This document shows positions 32,865-41,435 of a stretch of DNA of 64,000 bases, in pieces. Source of the stretch: G965197005 sp965197005 (GTDB taxonomy: Bacteria; Pseudomonadota; Gammaproteobacteria; Pseudomonadales; Oceanobacteraceae). The notes below the pieces were generated by a model, which was not told where the DNA came from, ran no database searches, and saw only the letters and a list, made by a program, of their open reading frames with translations. The translations under genes and the position numbers were made by a program. The DNA is taken from the NCBI GenBank assembly GCA_965197005.1, contig OZ239982.1, forward strand, positions 1 through 64,000, given 5' to 3'. Position 1 is the stretch's first letter. Each line of letters starts with the position of its first letter.

Positions 32865-33357
32865 GATATTTTTATGCTTGCTTGCTGGTAATGTGCAAGC
32901 ATTAGAGACAGATCGTTTGCAGGAAATTGTCATTCATGCCGATAAAGCCCGTCTTAACACCAAAACTCAAGAAGTGGTCTATACAGGGCAGGTTATTTTA
33001 ACCCAAGGTACAATTAAGATTACAGCAGATGAATTAATCTTAATTAAGCAGGGTAAAAAACTGTCTCTTGCCACTGCAATTGGTACAAAAAAGCCCGCCA
33101 CCTATCAGCAACAACTAGAAAAAAACCAAGGATTAACCAAGGCCAAAGCAACACGAATAGTTTATCGCTTACAAAAAAATCATGTTGAATTATTAGGCAA
33201 AGGAAAATTAATGCAAATGGGCAACGTGCTTACAGGTGAGCGTATTGTATATAACCTTAAAACACAAATGGCACAGGCGGGTAGTAAAAAAGCCAGTCCG
33301 AAGAGCGATCAGCGTGTTAAAGTTATTATCCAGCCCATTAAGGAAGCCTCAGAATGA
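32848..33357 (+). CDS. lptA: LptA, periplasmic LPS bridge protein
   Basis: 169 aa. It forms the filament that carries LPS across the periplasm to LptD. A signal peptide ends near residue 18 (CLLAGNVQA). The OstA-type fold shows IHADKARLNTKTQEVVYTGQVILTQGTIKITADELIL and GKLMQMGNVLTGERIVYNLKTQMAQAG. It overlaps lptC at the start and lptB by 4 bp, so the three genes are tightly linked. Confidence 0.92.
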   Translation: MRLIPKIFLCLLAGNVQALETDRLQEIVIHADKARLNTKTQEVVYTGQVILTQGTIKITADELILIKQGKKLSLATAIGTKKPATYQQQLEKNQGLTKAKATRIVYRLQKNHVELLGKGKLMQMGNVLTGERIVYNLKTQMAQAGSKKASPKSDQRVKVIIQPIKEASE

Positions 33358-34079
33358 AAACATTAAAAATTAACAACTTAGCCAAAAGCTACGGCAAGCG
33401 AGAAATTGTTAAAGATGTGTCTCTTGAAGTTAAAAGTGGTGAAATTGTCGGGCTGTTAGGTCCTAATGGAGCAGGCAAAACCACCTGCTTTTATATGGTG
33501 GTTAATTTAGTACAAGCAGATCAAGGAAAAATTCTTATAGATGATGAAGACATTAGTCATTTACCCATGCACGGACGTGCTAAAAAAGGCATAGGCTATT
33601 TACCACAAGAAGCCTCTATTTTTAAAAAATTAAGCGTTAGTGATAACATTCTCGCCATTTTACAAACTCGCTCAGATATTAATAAACAGCAACAACAAGA
33701 CATTTTACACAAACTACTTGCCGACTTTCATATTGAACACATTAAAGACAGCTTGGGTATGGCGTTATCAGGTGGTGAAAGGCGGCGTGTTGAAATAGCC
33801 CGTGCCCTTGCGACAGACCCTGATTTTATTTTACTAGACGAACCCTTTGCTGGTGTTGATCCCATTTCTGTTGCCGATATTATGTCGATTATTCGAGAGC
33901 TTAAAGCACGCAATATTGGCATTTTAATTACAGACCACAACGTCAGAGAGACGCTTGCCATTTGCGAGACTGCCTATATTGTAGGTAATGGACACATTAT
34001 AGCCAAAGGCAATAGTGATGAAATTTTAGCAAATGAACAAGTTCGAGAAGTATATCTAGGAGAAGATTTTAGTCTTTAA
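33354..34079 (+). CDS. lptB: LptB, LPS export ATP-binding protein
   Basis: 241 aa. It is the cytoplasmic ATPase of the LPS export machine. Walker A GPNGAGKTTCFYMV, the signature LSGGERRRVEIARALA, Walker B FILLDEPFAGVDPISV and the switch His in ILITDHNVRETL are intact. The sequence GYLPQEASIF is characteristic of LptB. It is followed by a 141-bp gap holding a weak promoter and a possible leader peptide before rpoN. Confidence 0.96.
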   Translation: MKTLKINNLAKSYGKREIVKDVSLEVKSGEIVGLLGPNGAGKTTCFYMVVNLVQADQGKILIDDEDISHLPMHGRAKKGIGYLPQEASIFKKLSVSDNILAILQTRSDINKQQQQDILHKLLADFHIEHIKDSLGMALSGGERRRVEIARALATDPDFILLDEPFAGVDPISVADIMSIIRELKARNIGILITDHNVRETLAICETAYIVGNGHIIAKGNSDEILANEQVREVYLGEDFSL

Positions 34080-34101
34080 TTCAGGGTATCTGTTATTTTT
34101 C

Positions 34102-34132
34102 TTGCGCTTTCAAGTAAAAATACGGCTATACT
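34102..34132 (+). promoter_or_regulatory. Possible sigma-70 promoter before rpoN
   Basis: TATACT at 34127-34132 is a good -10. The best -35 is TTGCGC at 34102-34107, but the 19-bp spacing is longer than ideal. It would allow rpoN to be transcribed separately from the lpt genes. Confidence 0.35.
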
Positions 34133-34179
34133 AAATACCAGACTTCACTTACAACCCTAATTAAAACAGAGACATAAAA

Positions 34180-34212
34180 ATGATGATAACCAACCACATG
34201 GAGACTTACTAA
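34180..34212 (+). CDS. Possible 10-residue leader peptide upstream of rpoN
   Basis: ATG ATG ... TAC TAA reads MMITNHMETY and ends 8 bp before the rpoN ATG. AGAG lies at modest distance upstream. rpoN itself has no clear Shine-Dalgarno in the 12 bases before its start, so reinitiation after this micro-ORF is conceivable. A chance ORF this short is also likely. Confidence 0.2.
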   Translation: MMITNHMETY

Positions 34213-34220
34213 AAGCCACT

Positions 34221-35714
34221 ATGAAAGCGTCTCTACAATTAAAAATGGGGCAGCAGCTTGCAATGACGCCCCAGCTACAGCAAGCCATTCGTCTACTGCA
34301 ATTATCTACCTTGGACTTACAGCAAGAGATTCAAGAAGCGCTAGACTCTAATCCGCTATTAGAGGTGGAAGAAATACTAGAAAAAATTGAAATATCAGAT
34401 AACCATGAGCGACATAGCGATACCTCTGATAAACCACAAAATGCAGAGCAAGAAAACAAAACAGATGACCAAACTCGTCTTGATGAACAATGGTCTACAG
34501 AGCAAATGCCAGAAGACATGCCCACCGATAGTCAGTGGGAAGACACCTATCAGATTTCTGCCAATCAAGCGACAGGCTCACAATCTTATACAGAAGACTT
34601 TGATTTTTTAAGCACACAAAGCAGTGAAGATAGCCTGCAAGATCATCTTCATTGGCAACTTAACTTAACCCCATTTTCAGATATTGACCGAGAAATCGCC
34701 GAAATGCTGATAGACGGCGTAGACGATGATGGCTATTTACATACCAGCACTGAAGATGTGATAGACAGCTTTAGCCATTATGAAGATATTGAACAAGAAG
34801 AAGTGCTTGCCGTCTTACACCGCCTGCAACAGTTTGATCCAGCAGGCGTATTTGCCAAAGACTTACAAGAATGCTTGTTATTGCAACTGAAACAACTTAA
34901 TGAAGATACGCCTTGGAAAGCAGAAGCAGAGCTGATTATTACCCAACACATTCAGCTATTAGGCACTCGTGATTACGCCAGCCTTATGCGTAAAACGCAG
35001 CTTAAAGAAACGCAACTTAAATCCAGTCTTGCTTTAATTCAATCTCTTAATCCCAAACCTGGCGCCATCATTACCCCTGAACATTGCGAATACATTGTGC
35101 CCGATGTGATTGTACGCCAAGTAAAAGATGACTGGTTGGTTGAGCTTAATCCTGATATTGCGCCTAAATTACGGGTCAATGATGAATACGCCGCCCTTAT
35201 CAAGCGAGCAGATAACAGTGAAGAAAATACCTTCTTAAAAGATAACCTACAAGAAGCACGCTGGTTTATTAAAAGTTTACATAGCCGTAATGACACCTTA
35301 CTTAAAGTTGCCCGTGAAATAGTTGCGTATCAGATAGACTTTTTTGAACAAGGTGAAGAAGCGATGAAACCTTTGGTGCTGCATGATATTGCCACCGCCG
35401 TAGACATGCACGAATCGACCATATCCAGAGTAACCACTCAAAAATACATGCATACGCCAAAAGGGTTATTTGAACTTAAATACTTTTTTTCCAGTCATGT
35501 TGGCACAGATAGCGGTGGGGAGTGTTCATCAACGGCAATTCGTGCCATGATAAAAAAACTGATTGCAGGGGAAAACCCAAGCAAGCCGCTAAGCGATAAT
35601 AAAATTGCCAATCAGTTAGCTGAAAAAGGCATTAAGGTAGCACGCAGAACCGTAGCAAAATACCGAGAGGCTTTATTAATACCACCTTCGAACGAGCGTA
35701 AAGAACTCGTTTAA
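34221..35714 (+). CDS. rpoN: RNA polymerase sigma-54 factor
   Basis: 497 aa. It directs polymerase to -24/-12 promoters and needs NtrC-type activators. Region I is the Gln-rich LQLKMGQQLAMTPQLQQAIRLLQLSTLDLQQEI. An acidic linker follows (~50-125). The core-binding and DNA-binding parts follow, with DMHESTISRVTTQKYMHTPKGLFELKYFFSS and the RpoN box ARRTVAKYRE near the end. The only activator encoded in this window is the DctD-like protein at 8048. rpoN is followed by hpf and ptsN as in most proteobacteria. Confidence 0.97.
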   Translation: MKASLQLKMGQQLAMTPQLQQAIRLLQLSTLDLQQEIQEALDSNPLLEVEEILEKIEISDNHERHSDTSDKPQNAEQENKTDDQTRLDEQWSTEQMPEDMPTDSQWEDTYQISANQATGSQSYTEDFDFLSTQSSEDSLQDHLHWQLNLTPFSDIDREIAEMLIDGVDDDGYLHTSTEDVIDSFSHYEDIEQEEVLAVLHRLQQFDPAGVFAKDLQECLLLQLKQLNEDTPWKAEAELIITQHIQLLGTRDYASLMRKTQLKETQLKSSLALIQSLNPKPGAIITPEHCEYIVPDVIVRQVKDDWLVELNPDIAPKLRVNDEYAALIKRADNSEENTFLKDNLQEARWFIKSLHSRNDTLLKVAREIVAYQIDFFEQGEEAMKPLVLHDIATAVDMHESTISRVTTQKYMHTPKGLFELKYFFSSHVGTDSGGECSSTAIRAMIKKLIAGENPSKPLSDNKIANQLAEKGIKVARRTVAKYREALLIPPSNERKELV

Positions 35715-35754
35715 TTCGCACAATTTTGTGCTTAATAATAACTAGGAGTGCACT

Positions 35755-36045
35755 ATGCAACTAAATATAAGCGGACATCATGTTGAAATGACCGATGCAT
35801 TAAAAAACTACGTTGAAGAAAAGCTATCCAAATTGACTCGACACTTTGATAACATTACCAGCGGTCAGGTAACTCTAACCGTTGAAAAAGAAAGACAAAA
35901 AGCCGAAGCGGTTATTCATCTTAGCGGACAAGATATTCATGCCAGCTCTGAACATGATGACATGTATGCCGCCATTGACTTACTTAGCGACAAACTAGAT
36001 CGCCAAGTTGTCAAATATAAAGAAAAGAAACAAGCAAGAAAATAA
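35755..36045 (+). CDS. hpf: Ribosome hibernation promoting factor, short form
   Basis: 96 aa. It binds the 30S subunit and helps form inactive 100S ribosomes in stationary phase. The N-terminus MQLNISGHHVEMTDALKNYVEEKLSKLTRHFD and the acidic SSEHDDMYAAIDLLSDKLDRQVVKYKEK match short HPF/YhbH proteins. AGGAG precedes the ATG. It is part of the rpoN cluster. Confidence 0.95.
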   Translation: MQLNISGHHVEMTDALKNYVEEKLSKLTRHFDNITSGQVTLTVEKERQKAEAVIHLSGQDIHASSEHDDMYAAIDLLSDKLDRQVVKYKEKKQARK

Positions 36046-36059
36046 AGGAAATACACTCA

Positions 36060-36524
36060 ATGAGCACCTGTATCGAGCAGATTTTGCATATCCCGCAAAG
36101 TCAAATAGACTTAGTCGTTAGCAGTCAAAAAAAACTGCTCGAACAGGTTGCTAAATTGGCAGCCAAACGTCTTAATTTATGCCCAGAAATAGATATTTAT
36201 GAAAGCCTCTTAGCGCGTGAGCGTTTAGGCAGTACCTGCTTAGGCGAAGGCGTTGCCATACCACACTGTCGCCTTGAACACTGTACACAACCCGTTGGTG
36301 TTCTGTTGCGCTTAAGCACCCCAATTCATCTTGACGCACCAGACAATCAGCCCGTTGACCTTGTATTCGCCCTGATTGTGCCTAAGCAAGCGACCGATGA
36401 ACATCTTACTATTTTAGCAGAACTGGCAAAGCGATTTAATCAAAGCAACTACCGCCAGAACTTACGTCAAGCAAACTCAATACAAGACTTTTATCAACAG
36501 GCGATTGCGCCACTTAACCAGTAA
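36060..36524 (+). CDS. ptsN: PtsN, nitrogen PTS EIIA component
   Basis: 154 aa. It is the terminal phosphoacceptor of the nitrogen PTS, regulating potassium transport and sigma-54 related functions in other bacteria. The EIIA fold is shown by SLLARERLGSTCLGEGVAIPHCRLE, whose His is the phosphorylation site. It sits between hpf and rapZ as usual, with PtsO encoded two genes downstream and PtsP at 44784-47072. Confidence 0.95.
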   Translation: MSTCIEQILHIPQSQIDLVVSSQKKLLEQVAKLAAKRLNLCPEIDIYESLLARERLGSTCLGEGVAIPHCRLEHCTQPVGVLLRLSTPIHLDAPDNQPVDLVFALIVPKQATDEHLTILAELAKRFNQSNYRQNLRQANSIQDFYQQAIAPLNQ

Positions 36525-36534
36525 CAGGAATATT

Positions 36535-37392
36535 ATGCGCTTAGTTATCATCAGTGGTCGTTCTGGCTCAGGCAAATCAACCGCCCTTGACGTTTTAGAA
36601 GATTCTGGTTTTTATTGTATTGATAATTTACCTGTTAGCCTGTTGCCAGCATTGGTAGAGCAAACACATGATGAAGACAAACTATCCAAAGTTGCCGTCA
36701 GTATTGATGCTCGTAATGTGCCATCTGCACTGAATGACATTCAAGACATTATTGCCTACTTACGCAGTCAAAACTGCTATGTTGAAATCATTTTTCTTGA
36801 TGCCAACTCCAATATTCTACTCCAACGCTTTAGTGCTACTCGTCGCCGTCACCCATTAACTACCGACACAGTCTCTTTATCTGAAGCCATTGATTTAGAG
36901 AATGACATACTAGCACCACTGGCAACGATGGCGCACTTAACCATTGATACAACCAGCATGTCCGTACATGACTTGCGGCATCTTATTCGGTTAAGAGTGG
37001 CAAAAAATGACCAATACAGCATGGCAATTTTATTTGAATCTTTTGGCTATAAACACGGCATTCCAGTTGATGCAGACTATGTTTTTGATGTACGCAACCT
37101 ACCCAATCCATTTTGGCAAGAAGCACTACGCAGTTACAACGGCACAGAACAACCCATTATCGACTACTTACAAGACAAGCCCGAAGTGCAAAACATGCAA
37201 GCGGATATAAGCAAATTTTTACACCACTGGATACCCGAATTTATTAAAGCCAGCCGTAGCTATTTTACCGTAGCCATAGGCTGCACAGGAGGGCAACACC
37301 GCTCAGTTTTTTTAGTTGAGCGATTAGCCCAAGAATTTGCCCAAAAATTTGATAACGTCCAAATTCGTCATCGTCAACTTACAAAGAGCTAA
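36535..37392 (+). CDS. rapZ: RNase adapter protein RapZ
   Basis: 285 aa. It binds GlmY/GlmZ small RNAs in enterobacteria and guides RNase E, tuning GlmS and amino-sugar synthesis. Walker A GRSGSGKSTALDVLEDSGFYCIDNLP, the Walker B-like VAVSIDARN and the C-terminal GCTGGQHRSVFLVERLAQ are all present. A TTG upstream (36505) would overlap ptsN. The ATG at 36535 is used because MRLVIISGRSGSGKST is the canonical start. GlmY/GlmZ themselves were not seen. Confidence 0.95.
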   Translation: MRLVIISGRSGSGKSTALDVLEDSGFYCIDNLPVSLLPALVEQTHDEDKLSKVAVSIDARNVPSALNDIQDIIAYLRSQNCYVEIIFLDANSNILLQRFSATRRRHPLTTDTVSLSEAIDLENDILAPLATMAHLTIDTTSMSVHDLRHLIRLRVAKNDQYSMAILFESFGYKHGIPVDADYVFDVRNLPNPFWQEALRSYNGTEQPIIDYLQDKPEVQNMQADISKFLHHWIPEFIKASRSYFTVAIGCTGGQHRSVFLVERLAQEFAQKFDNVQIRHRQLTKS

Positions 37393-37394
37393 CT

Positions 37395-37667
37395 ATGCCC
37401 TGCCAAGAAATCACCATCATTAACAAATTGGGTTTACACGCCCGAGCCACCGCCAAGCTCGTTAGCACCGCCTCTGCTTTTAGCGCACAGGTTAAAATAG
37501 GGTATAAAGACAATATGGTCGATGCCAAAAGCATCATGTCCGTTATGATGTTAGCCGCCAGCAAAGGGACAACCTTACAGCTTAGTGCCGAAGGCAAAGA
37601 CGCAGAACAAGCCATACAAGCCATCGTAGATTTAATCAACCGTTATTTTGACGAACCCCAAGATTGA
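37395..37667 (+). CDS. ptsO: PtsO (NPr), HPr-like phosphocarrier of the nitrogen PTS
   Basis: 90 aa. It carries phosphate from PtsP to PtsN. The HPr motif NKLGLHARATAKLVSTAS contains the phosphorylated His, and the region around Ser46 reads VDAKSIMSVMMLAASKG. It starts 2 bp after rapZ. Its 3' end overlaps the convergent AraC-type gene by 25 bp, which leaves no room for an intergenic terminator. Confidence 0.95.
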   Translation: MPCQEITIINKLGLHARATAKLVSTASAFSAQVKIGYKDNMVDAKSIMSVMMLAASKGTTLQLSAEGKDAEQAIQAIVDLINRYFDEPQD

Positions 37668-38662
37668 GCTTTTTTCTCCCAGCGTTTAAATGCCACACGA
37701 AAGTTTTTTATATGTTGGTAGCCAAGTAAAATCCCTACTTCCTGCATATTTATCAGCCCAGAATTTAAATGCTTGGTTGCTATGCTGTATTTAACTTTAT
37801 CGGTAATGTCAGTAAAGCGGATGTTTTCTTGTTTTAATAAGCGATACATGGTTCGCTCTGATAGGTTAAATACTTGGGTTATTTCTTCAACAGTTGGAAA
37901 ATCCCCCTGTTTTTTAAGCATAAAGTATTCAATTTTTTTGCTTAATGGCATATTGGAGTCCAGCTCTTTTAGTTGCTGACGACAATGGGCTGCTGCTTTT
38001 TCAAAGGCTTCTTTATCTGCAATTAATAAGGGGTTATCAATGACAGATAGAGGGAAAGTAAAGCCTGTCCATGATTGTTGATAATTAAGTTCACATGCAA
38101 AAATACTCTGGGCAAGGTGTTCAGTGTCTTTTTTAGCAAAAGAAAATGAAACTTGGGCAAGTTGTGTGCCTCCCATGGTAATGTAATCAAATACATTTTT
38201 AATTGCCGCCATTACCGCTTCTAAGATTAAATGCTCAATTTCGCCTAAATTGCGTGTTGCCTGTAATTGCATTTGTAAACCATCATGCTTAATGCAGTGG
38301 TGCGCTACTATCAAGTTAGTGCGTAGTGGTAAAAAACTTGTAAGGACTTCAACAAATTGACGGATAGAGCCACTATTTAGCACCGCATCTCCTAGTGAGC
38401 CATGGGTATTAATTAATAAGCGTCTACCAACTAATAAGCCTAAGTTAGGGCTGGTATTTTTTTTAGCAATAAGTATAAAGCGATAAAATTTTTGCCAGTC
38501 TAATGTAATTGAATATTGCTCTAAATTGCTTTCATTAAAGTCAAGAGATTGTAATAGTTGACGATGATTGGCACCCATATTTTTAGCCTGATTAATTATT
38601 TGTTGTAAATAATAAGAGGGCAATACTATTTGGGGGTCGGTATCGGTTTTTTTATTTTGCAT
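37643..38662 (-). CDS. AraC-family transcriptional regulator (Arabinose_bd N-terminal domain type)
   Basis: 339 aa. The N-terminal ~190 residues resemble the ligand-binding domain of OruR/ArgR-like AraC proteins (LGLLVGRRLLINTHGSLGDAVLNSGSIRQFVEVLTSFLPLRTN). The C-terminal ~85 residues are a helix-turn-helix: VEEITQVFNLSERTMYRLLKQENIRFTDITDKVKYSIATKHLNSG. A TTG at 38704 would add 14 residues; ATG 38662 is preferred. The ligand and targets are unknown. An unusual phased repeat lies 170-320 bp upstream. A nearby metabolic target gene is not evident. Confidence 0.85.
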   Translation of the reverse strand: MQNKKTDTDPQIVLPSYYLQQIINQAKNMGANHRQLLQSLDFNESNLEQYSITLDWQKFYRFILIAKKNTSPNLGLLVGRRLLINTHGSLGDAVLNSGSIRQFVEVLTSFLPLRTNLIVAHHCIKHDGLQMQLQATRNLGEIEHLILEAVMAAIKNVFDYITMGGTQLAQVSFSFAKKDTEHLAQSIFACELNYQQSWTGFTFPLSVIDNPLLIADKEAFEKAAAHCRQQLKELDSNMPLSKKIEYFMLKKQGDFPTVEEITQVFNLSERTMYRLLKQENIRFTDITDKVKYSIATKHLNSGLINMQEVGILLGYQHIKNFRVAFKRWEKKAQSWGSSK

Positions 38663-38830
38663 ATGCTTGTTTCTTTTTTTATCAACTATATCAAGGTAGA
38701 ACAAAAATTCAGATTGTAAAATTTAATGGCATTTTATTAAAAAGTAGTGTTTGGCAGTAAATCGCCTTATTTTGGCAGGCTTGCGCCAAAGAAAAGGGTT
38801 AAAATGAGCACCGTGATTATATAGGAAGAT

Positions 38831-38984
38831 AAGGAATAAAACACTAAGGACAGCTTGCAAGGGTTGCATACTAAGGAAGAGACACAGGGATTTTAAGGAC
38901 GATTTAAGGATAAAATCAAGGACAGAACCAAGGATAGATTTAAGGACGACTTAAGGATAAAGGATAAAGGATAAAACCAAGGAT
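38831..38984. repeat. Phased AAGGAY repeats upstream of the AraC-type gene
   Basis: Twelve AAGGA words occur on the plus strand. Those starting at 38895, 38906, 38918, 38930, 38942 and 38953 are spaced 11, 12, 12, 12 and 11 bp, close to one helical turn. Then 38960 and 38967 follow at 7-bp spacing, and 38979 at 12. Looser copies lie at 38831, 38846 and 38873. The block is in a 486-bp gene-free stretch (38663-39148). Confidence 0.85.
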
Positions 38985-39029
38985 AGAATAAATTTACCCG
39001 AACATTTAATATGATTTAGCTGTTTGGGT

Positions 39030-39107
39030 AAATACTTTCTCTAAATACTTTCTCTAAATACTTTCTCTAAATACTTTCTCTAAATACTTTCTCTAAATAC
39101 TTTCTCT
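39030..39107. repeat. Six perfect tandem copies of the 13-mer AAATACTTTCTCT
   Basis: Units begin at 39030, 39043, 39056, 39069, 39082 and 39095 with no mismatch. The array ends 42 bp from the stop codon of the HDOD gene. No replication gene or DnaA box is near, so it looks like a simple sequence repeat rather than iterons. Confidence 0.97.
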
Positions 39108-39148
39108 AATTCAATTTACTGCTCAATATTTCTCATCTTAATGACTGA

Positions 39149-40690
39149 TTATTGTGATGCACTGCGTTTGCGCTTTAATTCTGTTAAACCTAAGCTGGCT
39201 TTTAAACATAGGGCTTTAAAGGCTTGTAACTGCTGCGGACTGATTGGCTGATTGGCGTGTTCATTGGCACATAATACAATACCTATGGGGTCGGCACCTG
39301 CATGAATACTCATTAAACAGCTTTGTTTAGGAATACGTTGTTGTACGTTGTCTGCATATTTTTGCAAGTACGGTAAGTGCGTGTTAGGGGTAATTTGTAT
39401 GATGCTTTGTTGCTTCATGAGTTTTTGTATAATGCCTTCTGTTTGATGGCTCACTTTAAGGTTTTTAATGCTTTCATTGGCAGGTGTATCTAAGCTGTAG
39501 TGAGTGCTTATAAAGGTATTGGTTTGATTTTTTAAGAGTATCGCTCCTATGGGTAAATTTAGCCCTTGCTCAATGCCATTTAAAATTGCCTGCATTAAAC
39601 TTAACCAGTTTTTAAAATGGGTTTTAGGTTGTTGAAACTGATTAATCAAGTTGTATAAATAGTCAATTGATGTGCTTTTGAGACTGTTGGCTGTGGTGTG
39701 CTTTGTTTGATGTGTCTGCGTGACATGAAACATTGGAGCGGGTAGACAAGGGGCGGTTAATTTATCTAGCCCTAATGCGGATAAGTGTAGTCCTTGATGT
39801 GCAAAGTCGAGTTGCGTTTGTCTAACCTGTTGCAATATTTGTGATGGTTGTTGTCCAAATACATGTGCATTTAATGCAATCCAGCGGAAAGAGCGTGCAT
39901 ATTGGGGGGCATTAAGCTGTGAGTGGGTTAAACCGCTGGTGCTCTGTAAGATTAATGATACTTCCTGTAGTTTTTGTAATAGTGCTTTATTGGGTTGATT
40001 GCTTTGTCTTGGATCTTGTTTGCGTAATTGTTTTAAACTTTTTAATTCTAGCCAAGTTTTTTGATCATATAGCTCTATCACTGCTTGTGGTAGGCGCATG
40101 CATTTTGCTAGCTCTAGCCATTGTGCGCTACTGTTTTCTCCAAAGACTTGTTTGTTTGCTTGTATTAAATTGATGTTTTTGCTTAATAAGTGATTAAACA
40201 ATTGGGTAAATTCTGGGTATTGCATGCTTAGCCGCCATAAAGGGGCGCGTGATAGTAGGGCATACCAGTAAATATGCTGGGTTTTGCTTGGTTGCGTTTT
40301 TAAGGCTAAGTCATAGGATAAGCGAGCGCAAAAAACAGAGGTTTGTAATTGTTCTATATAATTTTGAGCATAGTTGTCTTGCATACTGATTGCGGGTAAA
40401 TTTTTGACTAAATTAACAATCGGCTGCATACCTAGTAGGGATAAGCATTGGTATGCGCTGTTAATTTTGTGCTGTTTGCTGTGCGCTTGTTGGCTTATAT
40501 TGCGTTGCAAATGCCAGCATAGGGCAGGGTCTTGTTCTGCAATTTTTGCTAGGGTATTAAAATTAACTTGTTGTTTGTTTAGTTCCTGTTTAAATGCTTG
40601 TTTAGTCGTTGGCATAATGGGCAAGGGGGTGTAGCGTTGCGCTTGCCGCCATTGAGTTTGATTTAGGGGTGTAAAGTTATTTGGTAGCAT
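39149..40690 (-). CDS. HDOD-domain protein with a C-terminal GAF-like region
   Basis: 513 aa. HDOD proteins are non-catalytic HD-fold regulators linked to signalling and motility. The N-terminal part has FKQELNKQQVNFNTLAKIAEQDPALCWHLQRNIS and INSAYQCLSLLGMQPIVNLVKNLPAI (~35-120), the HDOD pattern in which a helix-kink segment replaces the HD catalytic residues. The last ~160 residues (IGAILLKNQTNTFISTHYS, LMSIHAGADPIGIVLCANEH) resemble a GAF sensor. No partner is adjacent. The role is unknown, possibly pilus or c-di-GMP signalling. Confidence 0.75.
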   Translation of the reverse strand: MLPNNFTPLNQTQWRQAQRYTPLPIMPTTKQAFKQELNKQQVNFNTLAKIAEQDPALCWHLQRNISQQAHSKQHKINSAYQCLSLLGMQPIVNLVKNLPAISMQDNYAQNYIEQLQTSVFCARLSYDLALKTQPSKTQHIYWYALLSRAPLWRLSMQYPEFTQLFNHLLSKNINLIQANKQVFGENSSAQWLELAKCMRLPQAVIELYDQKTWLELKSLKQLRKQDPRQSNQPNKALLQKLQEVSLILQSTSGLTHSQLNAPQYARSFRWIALNAHVFGQQPSQILQQVRQTQLDFAHQGLHLSALGLDKLTAPCLPAPMFHVTQTHQTKHTTANSLKSTSIDYLYNLINQFQQPKTHFKNWLSLMQAILNGIEQGLNLPIGAILLKNQTNTFISTHYSLDTPANESIKNLKVSHQTEGIIQKLMKQQSIIQITPNTHLPYLQKYADNVQQRIPKQSCLMSIHAGADPIGIVLCANEHANQPISPQQLQAFKALCLKASLGLTELKRKRSASQ

Positions 40691-40806
40691 AAGTCTCTTT
40701 ATTGTTCAGCTATATAATATAGTTTAGTTGATGGTTGGTTGTTTATAGAATATGACGGTTTTTTATTGTTAAACTGTGATTGTAAGCTGTTATATTTCAT
40801 CTTAGA

Positions 40807-40830
40807 GCAGGTAAGTGATGACTTACCTGC
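40807..40830 (-). terminator. Hairpin after slmA
   Basis: GCAGGTAAGT (40807-40816) and ACTTACCTGC (40821-40830) form a perfect 10-bp stem with a 4-base loop, starting 14 bp past the slmA stop. The T-run usual for an intrinsic terminator is lacking. Confidence 0.5.
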
Positions 40831-40843
40831 AAGTGGTATTGGG

Positions 40844-41434
40844 TTATTTTTCTATAAATAAATGTGGGGCAAGTAATTCCCATTGTTTTTGCCAATATTG
40901 TGTGGGCAATTGCTTAAACCCACTACGAACATATTGGCGTATGCGTCCTTCAATTATGGCTAATAACAAATTGGCTTGGCTGTTGACGGTTTGAGTGGGC
41001 AATTTTGCTTCTAGTAATTCAGCTTCTCGAATAAATTGTTTAAATTGTGAATCAAGACGCTCAAATAATTGTTGTATGCGCTCTCTTAGACGTTCAGTTT
41101 CACCTGCAAGGGCATCGCCTGAGAGTAAACGGCATAGCCCTGGATTTTTTTCAGCAAAGCCAAGAATTAACGCTAAGGTATGTTCTAGCCGTTGGTCTAT
41201 TTGTTTGCAGTCATCGGCAATGCGTTTGATGCGTGTGAAAATGCTGTCTTCAATAAAGCCGATTAAGCCTTCAAACATTTTGGCTTTGGAGGGGAAGTGC
41301 CGATAGAGCGCGGCTTCTGAGACACCAACTTCTTTGGCAAGATTGGCGGTGGTAATACGTTCACCGGGTGCATTTTCGAGCATGGTGACTAAAGCCTGTA
41401 GAATTTGTTCACGGCGAGTTAGTTTTTCTGTCAT
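40844..41434 (-). CDS. slmA: Nucleoid occlusion factor SlmA (TetR family)
   Basis: 196 aa. It binds specific chromosomal sites and FtsZ to prevent septum formation over the nucleoid. The N-terminus REQILQALVTMLENAPGERITTANLAKEVGVSEAALYRHFPSKAKMFEGLIGFIEDSIF is diagnostic for SlmA. It starts 1 bp after argB on the same strand. The dut-coaBC neighbourhood is the same as in many gammaproteobacteria. Confidence 0.95.
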   Translation of the reverse strand: MTEKLTRREQILQALVTMLENAPGERITTANLAKEVGVSEAALYRHFPSKAKMFEGLIGFIEDSIFTRIKRIADDCKQIDQRLEHTLALILGFAEKNPGLCRLLSGDALAGETERLRERIQQLFERLDSQFKQFIREAELLEAKLPTQTVNSQANLLLAIIEGRIRQYVRSGFKQLPTQYWQKQWELLAPHLFIEK

Positions 41435-41435
41435 T

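Noticed and set aside
39030..39107. Plasmid-type iterons or a replication origin
   Set aside because: No replication initiator, DnaA boxes or partition genes occur nearby, and all neighbours are chromosomal housekeeping genes.
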